A DNA stretch of 64,000 nucleotides, taken from contig CAZSYU010000003.1 of the NCBI GenBank assembly GCA_964611345.1, forward strand, positions 30,147 through 94,146, read 5' to 3'. The stretch comes from JALZVT01 sp964611345. GTDB lineage: Bacteria; Pseudomonadota; Gammaproteobacteria; Pseudomonadales; Azotimanducaceae. Positions 16,714 to 24,921 of this stretch are shown here, one piece after another (the stretch's first letter is position 1; the number at the start of each line of letters is the position of its first letter). The notes beneath the pieces are model-generated. The model worked only from the letters and a program-made list of their open reading frames with translations, searched no databases and was not told the origin of the DNA. Both the position numbers and the translations under genes were made by a program.

Positions 16714-17452
16714 CTCCCGGTGCATCGTTATTCCGCATTATCGCCACGTGCCCCAACTTGAGCGTTTTTTACCACAGCTCGCGAGTGCCAATATCCCGTT
16801 GGTCGTGGTCGATGATGGCAGTGGTGCAGAGTGTCTGGCTGCGCTCAAAACGCTACTCGCTCAATACTCCTGGGTCACGCTGGTTACGCGGCCATCCAAC
16901 GGTGGTAAGGGTGCAGCCACAACCACCGGGTTGCTCGCCGCCAAAGCGCAGGGCTATTCCCATATCGTTCTGGTGGACGCCGACGGTCAGCACGACCCTG
17001 CCGACGTTGCCCGCATCGCTGCCGAGTCTGCGCGCCGTCCCCGAGCCATCTTTTCGGGTGCGCCCCAGTTTGGCGATGACATACCACCGGCACGCCTCTA
17101 CGGGCGCGAGATCACCAATGTGCTTGCCCGTCTGGAAGCGGGCAACCTTGGCTTGCGCGACGCCATGTGTGGCTTGCGGGTCTACCCGATCGATCTCACC
17201 CTACCTCTGGCGCAGGCGTGCGCCTACCGAACAAGAATGGAAATGGATACCGAACTGCTCGTGCGCGCGTGCTGGGCGAACATAGATGTGCAATTCATCG
17301 ATACACAGGTAGTGTATCCAAAAGAAGGCGCCTCACACTTTCGCATGGGCCGCGACAATGTGCGCATGGCTGGGATGCACATTGTTCTGCTGCTGAGCGC
17401 ACTGGTAAGAGTACCGTTAGCCAAGCTGGCAAAAGGCCGAACCAATGACTGA
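16706..17452 (+). CDS. Family 2 glycosyltransferase (pigment cluster)
   Basis: A GT-A fold glycosyltransferase with IVIPHYRH at the start, VVVDDGSG (about residue 34), SNGGKGAA (about 69) and the metal-binding DADGQHDP (about 95). The middle residues GLRDAMCGLRVYP resemble the acceptor loop of polyprenyl- and dolichol-phosphate transferases. A GTG at 16706 overlapping the dehydratase stop gives the family N-terminus, and the longer start at 16673 adds 11 unlikely residues. It probably glycosylates the pigment lipid. The sugar and the acceptor are unknown. Confidence 0.85.
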   Translation: MTSSRCIVIPHYRHVPQLERFLPQLASANIPLVVVDDGSGAECLAALKTLLAQYSWVTLVTRPSNGGKGAATTTGLLAAKAQGYSHIVLVDADGQHDPADVARIAAESARRPRAIFSGAPQFGDDIPPARLYGREITNVLARLEAGNLGLRDAMCGLRVYPIDLTLPLAQACAYRTRMEMDTELLVRACWANIDVQFIDTQVVYPKEGASHFRMGRDNVRMAGMHIVLLLSALVRVPLAKLAKGRTND

Positions 17453-17972
17453 CAAAAAAACCGCAGTGGACAAGAGTAGTAAACCAAAAAAAGCCCGTCG
17501 CGCACTGTGGGATAAAAAGTGGCCAGAGCACAGCGCCCTGCGCGCGAGCGTGCAACTCACCGTACCCTTTCAAGACGCAGACCCCACTGGCATGGCCTGG
17601 CACGGCAACTACTTTCGCTACTACGATGCGGCGCGCGTTGCGTTGCTCGGCAAGCTCGACTTCGCTTATCGCAGCATGGAAGCCATCGGGCAGTTCTGGC
17701 CCATTGTTGACACCCGCTCTCGCTACGTCGGTAGCGTGGCTTACGATGACGTCATCAGCATCAGCGCGCAATTAGTAGAATGGGAGTTTCGCCTGCGAAT
17801 TTACTACCAGGTGCACAAGGCCGATGGCACGCTCGTCAATGAAGCCTGGACCGTACAGGTGCCGGTGGGCATGCAGGCGGGCCTGCCAACGTCGAACGAA
17901 CTGCTCATCATCGGTTCGCCCGAGAAGCTAATAGCGCGCATAGATTCACTGATTGATAGCAGCACGAACTAA
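17445..17972 (+). CDS. 4-hydroxybenzoyl-CoA thioesterase-like hot-dog protein (ApeK-like)
   Basis: A 175-residue thioesterase with the acidic active-site motif QDADPTGMAWHGNYFRYYDAAR (from about residue 43) typical of the 4HBT family, in which the first Asp is catalytic. The N-terminus carries a Lys-rich stretch of about 25 residues before the fold. It overlaps the glycosyltransferase by 8 bases. In aryl polyene loci the thioesterase is thought to release or proofread ACP-bound intermediates. Confidence 0.87.
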   Translation: MTDKKTAVDKSSKPKKARRALWDKKWPEHSALRASVQLTVPFQDADPTGMAWHGNYFRYYDAARVALLGKLDFAYRSMEAIGQFWPIVDTRSRYVGSVAYDDVISISAQLVEWEFRLRIYYQVHKADGTLVNEAWTVQVPVGMQAGLPTSNELLIIGSPEKLIARIDSLIDSSTN

Positions 17973-18533
17973 GTGAGCAGCCTGCGGCCCATAGACGTGA
18001 ATGTGTCAATGGACTCGCTTGTTCCGCATCGACCGCCCATACAGTTGCTCGATCGAGTGATCGCCGCCAGCGCCGAGCGTCTATTGGCCAGCACCACGCT
18101 CACGAGGCAAGCACCGTTTAGTACAGTGGCCGGTGTTCCGGCCTGCATAGGGTTGGAATACCTTGGACAAGCTGCGGCTGCGTTTTTCAGCGCTCGCTTG
18201 CTGCTCGGCAACGCGCGCACCGAGACACCAACCCCGCGCCCGGGCATGTTAATCGGCAGCCGCAACTATAGTTGTGAACAGGGGTTTTTCCCGCTGGACC
18301 AGACCCTGTTGATCGACATAACACCAAGCAGCGCGCTTGCCGAAGCAGGTCTGGTGAAGTTTCGCGGCGCCATTCATTGTGTGGCCTCAAGTGAGCTCTC
18401 AAAACCCGGCAATCTGTCTGACCTGGAAGAATTTTTGTTTGACGCGCAACCTTTTGCGCAAGGCGATCTTTCTGTATACCTTCCGGACCCCAACCGGTTA
18501 TCAGAAACACAAGCCTCGGACCAACCAAATTGA
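17973..18533 (+). CDS. ApeP-like hot-dog dehydratase
   Basis: A 186-residue protein matching the ApeP dehydratase group: VPHRPPIQLLDRV near the N-terminus (about 17-29), a central GLEYLGQAAAAFF (about 60) helix and a GMLIGSRNY segment (about 90). Such proteins pair with ApeI-type dehydratases. The GTG start follows the thioesterase stop without a gap. The last bases overlap the TTG start of the ketoreductase, so this stretch of unit C is tightly coupled. Confidence 0.82.
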   Translation: MSSLRPIDVNVSMDSLVPHRPPIQLLDRVIAASAERLLASTTLTRQAPFSTVAGVPACIGLEYLGQAAAAFFSARLLLGNARTETPTPRPGMLIGSRNYSCEQGFFPLDQTLLIDITPSSALAEAGLVKFRGAIHCVASSELSKPGNLSDLEEFLFDAQPFAQGDLSVYLPDPNRLSETQASDQPN

Positions 18534-19291
18534 CCCAGCCAAACTCCCGCCCAACTCAACAGACCGACGACTGCATATTGGTTACGGGTGCCAGTCGCGG
18601 TATTGGCCGGGCAATAGCACAGCGCCTGGCCGCGCAGGGCTATGCCGTGGTGGTGCACTACAACAACAACGAGGCCCAGGCGCGCGATTGTGTAGCCAGC
18701 ATAGAAGCAGCAGGTGGCCGCGCAAGAACCCTCGGCTTTGATGTATCTGACCGCACCGCCGCCGCCAGCGCCCTAGAGCACGACATGCAAACTCACGGCA
18801 CCTACTACGGCATCGTCCTGAATGCTGGAATCAGTCGCGATCAAGCACTGCCAATGATGACTGGCGACGACTGGGACGCGGTGCTGCGCACTAACCTAGA
18901 CGGTTTTTACAACGTCATTCAGCCTTGCATCATGCCGATGGTACGTCGCCGCAAGCCCGGTCGAATTGTAGTGATGACCTCGGTTGCCGGACTCATCGGC
19001 AATCGCGGTCAAACCAACTACGCTGCCTCCAAGGCCGGCCTGATTGGCGCTGCAAAATCTCTGGCGCTGGAAATGGCCAAGCGCAACATCACCGTCAACT
19101 GCGTGGCGCCGGGGCTCATCGACACCGACATGGCCGAGGGCGCTCCCGTTGAATTTATAAAGAACGCGATTCCCCTCCGCAGGCTGGGCCAGGTTGATGA
19201 GGTTGCCGGACTCGTCGCGTTTCTGTGTTCGGCGGATGCGAGTTATATCACCCGTCAGGTTATCGGCGTGGATGGCGGACTGGCGGGTTAA
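18530..19291 (+). CDS. 3-ketoacyl-ACP reductase (FabG-like SDR)
   Basis: A 253-residue short-chain dehydrogenase with the NADP-binding TGASRGIG (about residues 19-26), NAG (about 96), catalytic Ser in TSVAG (about 147), YAASK (Tyr-Lys pair, about 160-164) and a C-terminal GVDGGLAG typical of FabG. It should reduce the 3-keto intermediates made by the ketosynthases. It begins with TTG overlapping the dehydratase stop by four bases and is followed 16 bases later by a ketosynthase. Confidence 0.92.
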   Translation: MTQPNSRPTQQTDDCILVTGASRGIGRAIAQRLAAQGYAVVVHYNNNEAQARDCVASIEAAGGRARTLGFDVSDRTAAASALEHDMQTHGTYYGIVLNAGISRDQALPMMTGDDWDAVLRTNLDGFYNVIQPCIMPMVRRRKPGRIVVMTSVAGLIGNRGQTNYAASKAGLIGAAKSLALEMAKRNITVNCVAPGLIDTDMAEGAPVEFIKNAIPLRRLGQVDEVAGLVAFLCSADASYITRQVIGVDGGLAG

Positions 19292-19307
19292 GGGAGTAAC
19301 TTAAGGC

Positions 19308-20531
19308 ATGGAGAATAGAGTAGTCATTACTGGCGTCGGCAGTATCTCGCCGCTGGGTCACGACTGGCCGAGCGTTCGACAAGCCCTTCGGGAAGGACGT
19401 TGTGGTATCGAGCACATGCCCGAGTGGGAACGCATCGAAGGCCTGGTATGCCACATGGCAGCGCCCTGCGAGTTTAGCCCTCCCGCCCACTACCGACGGC
19501 GTGTGTTACGCAGTATGGGCCGCGTGGCCCAACTTGCGGTACGGGCCAGCGAACTCGCACTCGAACAGGCGGGTATTGCCAAGGGTGACGAGATACTCAC
19601 CAGTGGCCAGGCCGGGGTGGCCTATGGCTCCGCCCAGGGCAGTGTCGAGGGCATGCAGGAATTTTTTGGCCTGCTGAATGACCAAACCACCGCCGAACTG
19701 AAGTCCACCAGCTATATCCGCGCGATGACCCACACCGCACCCGTGAACATCGGCGTATTTTTTGGACTCACCGGGCGCGTCATCACCACCACCACCGCCT
19801 GCACGGCATCAAGCCAGGCCATCGGCTACGCCTTTGAGGCGATAAAAGCCGGGCAACAAACGTTAATGCTGGCAGGCGGTGCTGACGAACTCACAGCCAT
19901 TCACAGTGCTGTATTCGACTCGTTGCTCGCCACCAGTAAAAGCAACAACTCTCCAGCCACTGCATCCCGCCCCTTCGACGCCGAGCGCGACGGGCTGGTG
20001 TTGGGAGAAGGTGCCTGTACTTTTGTGCTGGAAGAGCTCGAACACGCCCGCATCCGCGGGGCCAACATTCTTGGCGAAGTGGTTGGTTTTGCCACCAATG
20101 CAGATGGCGCCCATATCACAAGACCACAAGCAGCCACCCAGACCCGCTGCATTGCAATGGCTCTCGAATCGGCACACCTTAACGCCAGTGATATCGGCTA
20201 TGTCAGCGCTCATGCTACGGCGACAGAGTATGGCGATGCTGCAGAGGCAGAAGCACTGCTAGAAGTCATGGACAACGTACCCGTCGCCTCATTGAAGGGT
20301 CACATTGGCCATACTCTGGGCGCCTGTGGCTCACTCGAAGCCTGGGCCGCACTCATGATGATGCGGGACGGCTGGTTCGCCCCAACACTTAATCTGCAAA
20401 ATCCGAACTGCGCAAAACTTGATTACCTGACCGGCGATGGCCGGGAGATAACAACCGATTACGTAATGAGTAATAATTTTGCGTTTGGCGGCATCAACAC
20501 GTCGCTAATCCTGCGAAGATACAGCACCTAA
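19308..20531 (+). CDS. Beta-ketoacyl-ACP synthase (FabF/ApeR-like), unit C
   Basis: A 407-residue ketosynthase with Cys165 in TTACTASSQ, His302 in SAHATATEYGD and His335 in KGHIGHTLGACG, plus a C-terminal NNFAFGGIN. The second catalytic motif reads HAT instead of the usual HGT, which is common in this subgroup. It is the second active ketosynthase of the locus and may act early, joining the aryl starter to the first malonyl unit. The sequence alone cannot assign the step. Confidence 0.91.
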   Translation: MENRVVITGVGSISPLGHDWPSVRQALREGRCGIEHMPEWERIEGLVCHMAAPCEFSPPAHYRRRVLRSMGRVAQLAVRASELALEQAGIAKGDEILTSGQAGVAYGSAQGSVEGMQEFFGLLNDQTTAELKSTSYIRAMTHTAPVNIGVFFGLTGRVITTTTACTASSQAIGYAFEAIKAGQQTLMLAGGADELTAIHSAVFDSLLATSKSNNSPATASRPFDAERDGLVLGEGACTFVLEELEHARIRGANILGEVVGFATNADGAHITRPQAATQTRCIAMALESAHLNASDIGYVSAHATATEYGDAAEAEALLEVMDNVPVASLKGHIGHTLGACGSLEAWAALMMMRDGWFAPTLNLQNPNCAKLDYLTGDGREITTDYVMSNNFAFGGINTSLILRRYST

Positions 20532-20542
20532 ACGAGAATCAT

Positions 20543-22096
20543 ATGACACCAATTATTCACAAAAGCCCCCTACCCGAGGTGGACATTCCTGCGGTTACCA
20601 TCACCGCACACATTTTACGTCGCGCAACTGAGCTGGCCGATCGGGTAGCCATCCGCGATGCCGCGGGCACAAGCTCCTACACCTATGCCGAACTGAGCAA
20701 GGCGATCCATTCGCTGGCCGGGGGGCTGGCGCAGCGTGGCATTGCACCAGGCAAGATTGTTGGTCTCATGGCGCCTAACTTGCCTGAGTACGCCATCGTT
20801 TTTCATGGCGTTGCGGTTGCAGGGGCTGCGGTTAGTACTATCAATCCAACCTATGGCGCAAAGGAAGTTCGCCATCAGCTCAACGATTCAGGCGCATCGA
20901 TACTGTTCACCATTGGCATGTTTGTCGAAACGGCGCTCGAGGCCATAAAGGACACTTCTGTTGCAGAAATTGTTGTTATTGGCGACGCCCTCCCCGGCAC
21001 CACTGCTATGGCTGATATCTTCGCCGAACCCATTGAGCAAGTGCCGGTTGATCTTGCGACCCACACCGTTGTGCTGCCTTACTCTTCGGGCACCACCGGA
21101 CTACCCAAGGGCGTCATGCTCTCGCACAAAAATCTGGTCGCAAACATCGAGCAATGCCAGCACGCGATTATTTACACAGACAACGAGGTGGCACTCGCCG
21201 CCTTGCCGTTCTTTCATATCTACGGCATGCAAGTGTTAATGAACGGGCTACTCGCCAATGGCGTTACCGCCATCACCATGCCGCGCTTCGACATGGTCGA
21301 GGCATTGCAGGCCGTGCAAGAACTAAAGATCACGCGCTTCTTTGCCGTGCCACCGATGATCCTCGGTCTTGCTAACGCGCCGGTCGTCGACGACTATGAC
21401 ACCTCATCCATTCGCCAGGTCTTCTCCGGCGCGGCTCCGTTAGGTGCAGAACTTGCCGCCGCTGCTGCTGCGCGACTGGGCTGCGAAGTGGTGCAAGGCT
21501 TTGGCATGACCGAACTAAGCCCGGTGAGTCATTCCACACCCGAAGGTGACTATCGCCCCGGAACCAGCGGCGTGACCGTTTCTAACACCGAAACCCGCAT
21601 AGTCGACCCGGAAACCGGAGCAGATCAGCCCGTGGGCGAACGCGGCGAGGTGTGGGTGCGCGGCCCTCAGGTCATGCTTGGCTACTTAAACAACGCAGCG
21701 GCAACCGCTGAAACCATCGACGATGAGGGTTGGTTGCACACTGGCGACATTGGCATTATCGACGAGCATGCCCACATGTCGATTGTCGATCGCATGAAAG
21801 AGCTGATCAAATTCAAGGGCTTTCAGGTGGCGCCCGCCGAACTCGAGGCCTTGCTCATCACCCATCCAAAAATTGCTGACGTTGCGGTGATTGGCGTGCC
21901 CGACGACGAAGCCGGAGAGATTCCAAAGGCCTTTGTCACCACCCCACCGGGCGAGACCATAACGCTCGAGGAAATTCAGGCGTTGGTGAGTGAAAACCTG
22001 GTGAGCTACAAGCAAATCAAACAGTTTGAAGTGATCGAGGCAATCCCAAAAAGTGCATCTGGCAAGATTCTGCGGAAGGACTTACGCAACCAGTAA
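20543..22096 (+). CDS. 4-coumarate-CoA ligase-like acyl-CoA synthetase
   Basis: A 517-residue adenylate-forming enzyme with LPYSSGTTGLPKGVMLSH (about 178-195), a GFGMTE motif (about 322), GWLHTGD (about 395) and a C-terminal PKSASGKILRKDL holding the catalytic lysine. It resembles plant 4CL and bacterial medium-chain or aryl CoA ligases. It begins 11 bases after the ketosynthase and is probably the last gene of unit C. It could prime a different aromatic or fatty acid, or be a recruited general ligase. It is the second ligase of the locus. Confidence 0.87.
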   Translation: MTPIIHKSPLPEVDIPAVTITAHILRRATELADRVAIRDAAGTSSYTYAELSKAIHSLAGGLAQRGIAPGKIVGLMAPNLPEYAIVFHGVAVAGAAVSTINPTYGAKEVRHQLNDSGASILFTIGMFVETALEAIKDTSVAEIVVIGDALPGTTAMADIFAEPIEQVPVDLATHTVVLPYSSGTTGLPKGVMLSHKNLVANIEQCQHAIIYTDNEVALAALPFFHIYGMQVLMNGLLANGVTAITMPRFDMVEALQAVQELKITRFFAVPPMILGLANAPVVDDYDTSSIRQVFSGAAPLGAELAAAAAARLGCEVVQGFGMTELSPVSHSTPEGDYRPGTSGVTVSNTETRIVDPETGADQPVGERGEVWVRGPQVMLGYLNNAAATAETIDDEGWLHTGDIGIIDEHAHMSIVDRMKELIKFKGFQVAPAELEALLITHPKIADVAVIGVPDDEAGEIPKAFVTTPPGETITLEEIQALVSENLVSYKQIKQFEVIEAIPKSASGKILRKDLRNQ

Positions 22097-22097
22097 G

Positions 22098-23330
22098 TCA
22101 GAGCGCCTGCACCTTAACGTGCAGTGACTTAAGCCCTCTAACCGATAGACCGGTCTTGTACTCTGGCTCACCACGAGAACAGACAATCGTCTGCGTCTTG
22201 GCAAGCAGAGCAGAGAACAGAATATCCATACTAAGCCGGGCCAGATGGTTGCCCAGACAAAAGTGCGCGCCACCGCCAAACGCCAGATGGCGGTTGGGCC
22301 AGCGCGCAACGTCAAACGTATCAGCGTCAGGAAACACGTCCGTGTCTCGATTAGCCGCGCCATACAGCAAACCAAAACGCGAACCCGCTGGAAACTGTTG
22401 ATCGTTAAACTCTAACTCAGCAGTAGCGTAGCGATGAAAAAATGGCAGTGGTGATTCGAACCGAAACATCTCCTGAATCGCGGTTTTCATCAGTGCGGGA
22501 TCGCCCCGGAGTTTTTGCAGCTGCTCTGGGTGACTAAGCAGGCTGTACATACCCGTACCCATAACATCTAGGGTTGACCCGTGCCCGGCCATCACAATAA
22601 GCATGCAGGTCGAGTAGAGTTCATCGTGATTGATGTGACCGGCAGTTTCTACTTCGATAAGTCTGCTGAGCAAATCATCTCGTGGTGCATGACTGCGTTC
22701 ACCAACAAGCGTTTGCAAATACTCATAAAACGCCCGAGTCGATTCCTCGGCGAGCTGCTTTTTGGCAGCAGTTCGATCCACATCAAAAAACTGCACAATG
22801 TCTTCTGACCAGCGCCGAATCTGTGCGCAGTCCGCCAGCGGCACGCCCATGAGCATGCCAATGGTATAGCCGGGTATGTGCGCCGCGAGATCTGCAATGA
22901 AGTCAAACTCACCCAATTGCAGCGCGTCATCCACCAGGGATTCAATGTGTGGCGCAAGACGGTCACGTAACCTCGCGATCGGCGCCGGGCCAAAAAACTG
23001 AAACACCTGTGCGCGCAATCGATCGTGCACCTCACCATCGCTATCCAGCATGCTGAATTGCACAAATCGGGCGTGGTGTGGCATGTCGTGCCAGTTGTCA
23101 CGGCGCTTTTGTTCTGCGATTTGTTCAGGCGTATGCAACGTATCCAGTGTGCGCAGCATCGATCGATCTTTAACCAGCGCAGTCACATCGTCGAAGCGCG
23201 CCACCAAAAACATTGAGTGCGGCTCGTACCACTGAAGCCCTTCGGTCTCGCGCAACCGACGGTACGAAAGATACGGATCACGCGCGAAGGATGCCGATAG
23301 AGGGTCAAAATCTGCGTGAGGAGCTGTCAT
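22098..23330 (-). CDS. Cytochrome P450 with a degenerate I-helix motif
   Basis: A 410-residue bacterial-type P450. The heme loop is intact (FGGGAHFCLG, Cys358), as are the K-helix Glu287-xx-Arg290 and the W-R pair of the meander (VARWPNRH). The oxygen-activating I-helix motif AGxD/ET(T) is changed to AGHGST (residues 248-253): Gly replaces the acid and Ser the Thr. This occurs in some P450s with substrate-assisted or peroxide-driven chemistry. The gene is convergent with the 4CL ligase (stops one base apart). Its closeness to the pigment cluster suggests tailoring, but that is inference. Confidence 0.88.
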   Translation of the reverse strand: MTAPHADFDPLSASFARDPYLSYRRLRETEGLQWYEPHSMFLVARFDDVTALVKDRSMLRTLDTLHTPEQIAEQKRRDNWHDMPHHARFVQFSMLDSDGEVHDRLRAQVFQFFGPAPIARLRDRLAPHIESLVDDALQLGEFDFIADLAAHIPGYTIGMLMGVPLADCAQIRRWSEDIVQFFDVDRTAAKKQLAEESTRAFYEYLQTLVGERSHAPRDDLLSRLIEVETAGHINHDELYSTCMLIVMAGHGSTLDVMGTGMYSLLSHPEQLQKLRGDPALMKTAIQEMFRFESPLPFFHRYATAELEFNDQQFPAGSRFGLLYGAANRDTDVFPDADTFDVARWPNRHLAFGGGAHFCLGNHLARLSMDILFSALLAKTQTIVCSRGEPEYKTGLSVRGLKSLHVKVQAL

Positions 23331-23365
23331 TCAACAACAGCGTAAGCACGAACGCCGCGCAAGCC

Positions 23366-24745
23366 CTACACCATGATCTGTTCGTCTTTGAACTTTAGTT
23401 TCGCGTTGCGGCGTCGACGGCGCCAGGCACGATAGGTTTCTGGCAAGCGCAATAGTCGATTCGCCTGATAGATACCGCGGAACGCCAATATGCGTTTGCG
23501 AATTGCACTGGAGCCATCGCCATTGCCAGCCAGCATAGAAATCACCGACTGCTCAATTTGCCAATCGTTGCGCGGGAAGCGAAACAGATCGCGCATGGTG
23601 GGCGTGGTAAAGCGATAAATAAACCAGGTAAAGGAGGCGATCTTGCTGGTTACAGCGCGCTCGTAAGACCGTGCCGCTCGGGTGTAGGCCAACCCGCCTT
23701 CGGTGAGCGAGGCATTAACCACCGCCACCGCGCGTTCCGCGCTACTCATCGCGAGATACACGCCACTCGAAAACACCGGGTCAACAAAGGCGTAGGCATC
23801 GCCCACCAGCAAATAGCCGTCACCGCACAGACGCTCGGAGCGATAGGAATAGTTGCCGGTGGCCCGAACGGGCTCAACCGCCACGGCGTCCTTCATGCGC
23901 TCACCTGCGGCCTGGGAGCGCGCCAGCGTTTGCCGCAAAAAAGTCTCGTTATCGGTATCCCGCAGTTTCAAATAGTCAGGCCAACAGACCGCCCCCACGC
24001 TCATACGGCCGTTCTGCAGAGGGATCATCCAAATCCAGCCCTGATCGAACCAATAGATGCTGATGTTGCCAGCGTCTTCGCCTGCGCGATAAGGCACTCC
24101 AGTGAAGTGGCCAAATATCGCAGCACTTGCGTGTTTGGTGTTTTTCTTCTGCCAGCGATTCTTTTTTGCCATGAAACTGTCACGGCCCGAAGCGTCAACC
24201 ACAAAGCGCGCCGGCACTCGGGCTGTTTCTCCAACACCATTCTCACAGGTAACGTGCAGCAATCCGTCGGCATCGCGTTCTTCAACCTGTTTTACCGTGC
24301 AGCGCTCGAACGTTTTTACGCCATGCGCGCGGGCATTGTTAAACAGCAACTCATCAAACTGCGAACGCGTAATTTCAAAAGCGTGAGACGGTGAATCACC
24401 AAGGGCACGGTCAAAGCGAAAGGTTTGCACAACACTGCTTTCGCCATCTACCTCGCAGGTAAAGTCTGCGCCTGCCTTGCGTACGCCCATCGCTTTAACT
24501 TCATCGAGAACCCCAAGCCGCTCAAGAATTGGCAGGTTGTTGGGCAACAGAGATTCGCCAATGTGAAAGCGCGGGTGCTGCGCCTTTTCGAGTTGCACAA
24601 CACTGTGGCCAGCGTCGGCCAACAAGGTCGCAATAGTGCTGCCACCTGGCCCACCGCCAATGACCACAACATCGCTGAGCGCTGCCTCGGGCAGGGCCAG
24701 CGGCTCGGGCGCATGAGAATTGACGGTGTCGGGCAAGGCGCTCAT
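23366..24745 (-). CDS. Second flavin-dependent halogenase-type enzyme
   Basis: A 459-residue FAD enzyme with GGGPGGST (about 30-37), the family motif HPRFHIGESLLP (57-68), Lys90 where the catalytic lysine of flavin halogenases lies, the WxWxIP signature (WIWMIP, 237-242) and a GDAYAFVDPVFSSGV block. The last 40 residues are strongly basic (RRRRR). It reads in the same direction as the P450 with a 35-base gap, so the two may be one operon. Phenolic or pyrrole-type halogenases are the closest match by motif. A geranylgeranyl-reductase-like oxidoreductase is the alternative. Confidence 0.85.
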   Translation of the reverse strand: MSALPDTVNSHAPEPLALPEAALSDVVVIGGGPGGSTIATLLADAGHSVVQLEKAQHPRFHIGESLLPNNLPILERLGVLDEVKAMGVRKAGADFTCEVDGESSVVQTFRFDRALGDSPSHAFEITRSQFDELLFNNARAHGVKTFERCTVKQVEERDADGLLHVTCENGVGETARVPARFVVDASGRDSFMAKKNRWQKKNTKHASAAIFGHFTGVPYRAGEDAGNISIYWFDQGWIWMIPLQNGRMSVGAVCWPDYLKLRDTDNETFLRQTLARSQAAGERMKDAVAVEPVRATGNYSYRSERLCGDGYLLVGDAYAFVDPVFSSGVYLAMSSAERAVAVVNASLTEGGLAYTRAARSYERAVTSKIASFTWFIYRFTTPTMRDLFRFPRNDWQIEQSVISMLAGNGDGSSAIRKRILAFRGIYQANRLLRLPETYRAWRRRRRNAKLKFKDEQIMV

Positions 24746-24921
24746 AAGCGTGCGATCGACTCTTTACTGCCTGGGAGGTGCCAAAGTTTACACAAATCAA
24801 GCGTTTATCGAGAGCTAACCGACCCGAATCGGCACGCTAACAGCTGTATAAAAGTAATGACTTTGTCAGGTACCTTGAAAAAACCTTGCCGCCGGGACCG
24901 CAGGACTCTAGCCTGTTTCGA

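Noticed and set aside
22107..22124. CTGCAC/GTGCAG hairpin after the 4CL ligase as a terminator
   Set aside because: Stem is only six bases, there is no T-tract, and it lies inside the P450 coding sequence.
23558..24394. 278-codon plus-strand frame opposite the second halogenase-type gene
   Set aside because: No signal, domain or ribosome site; the minus strand carries all conserved motifs.
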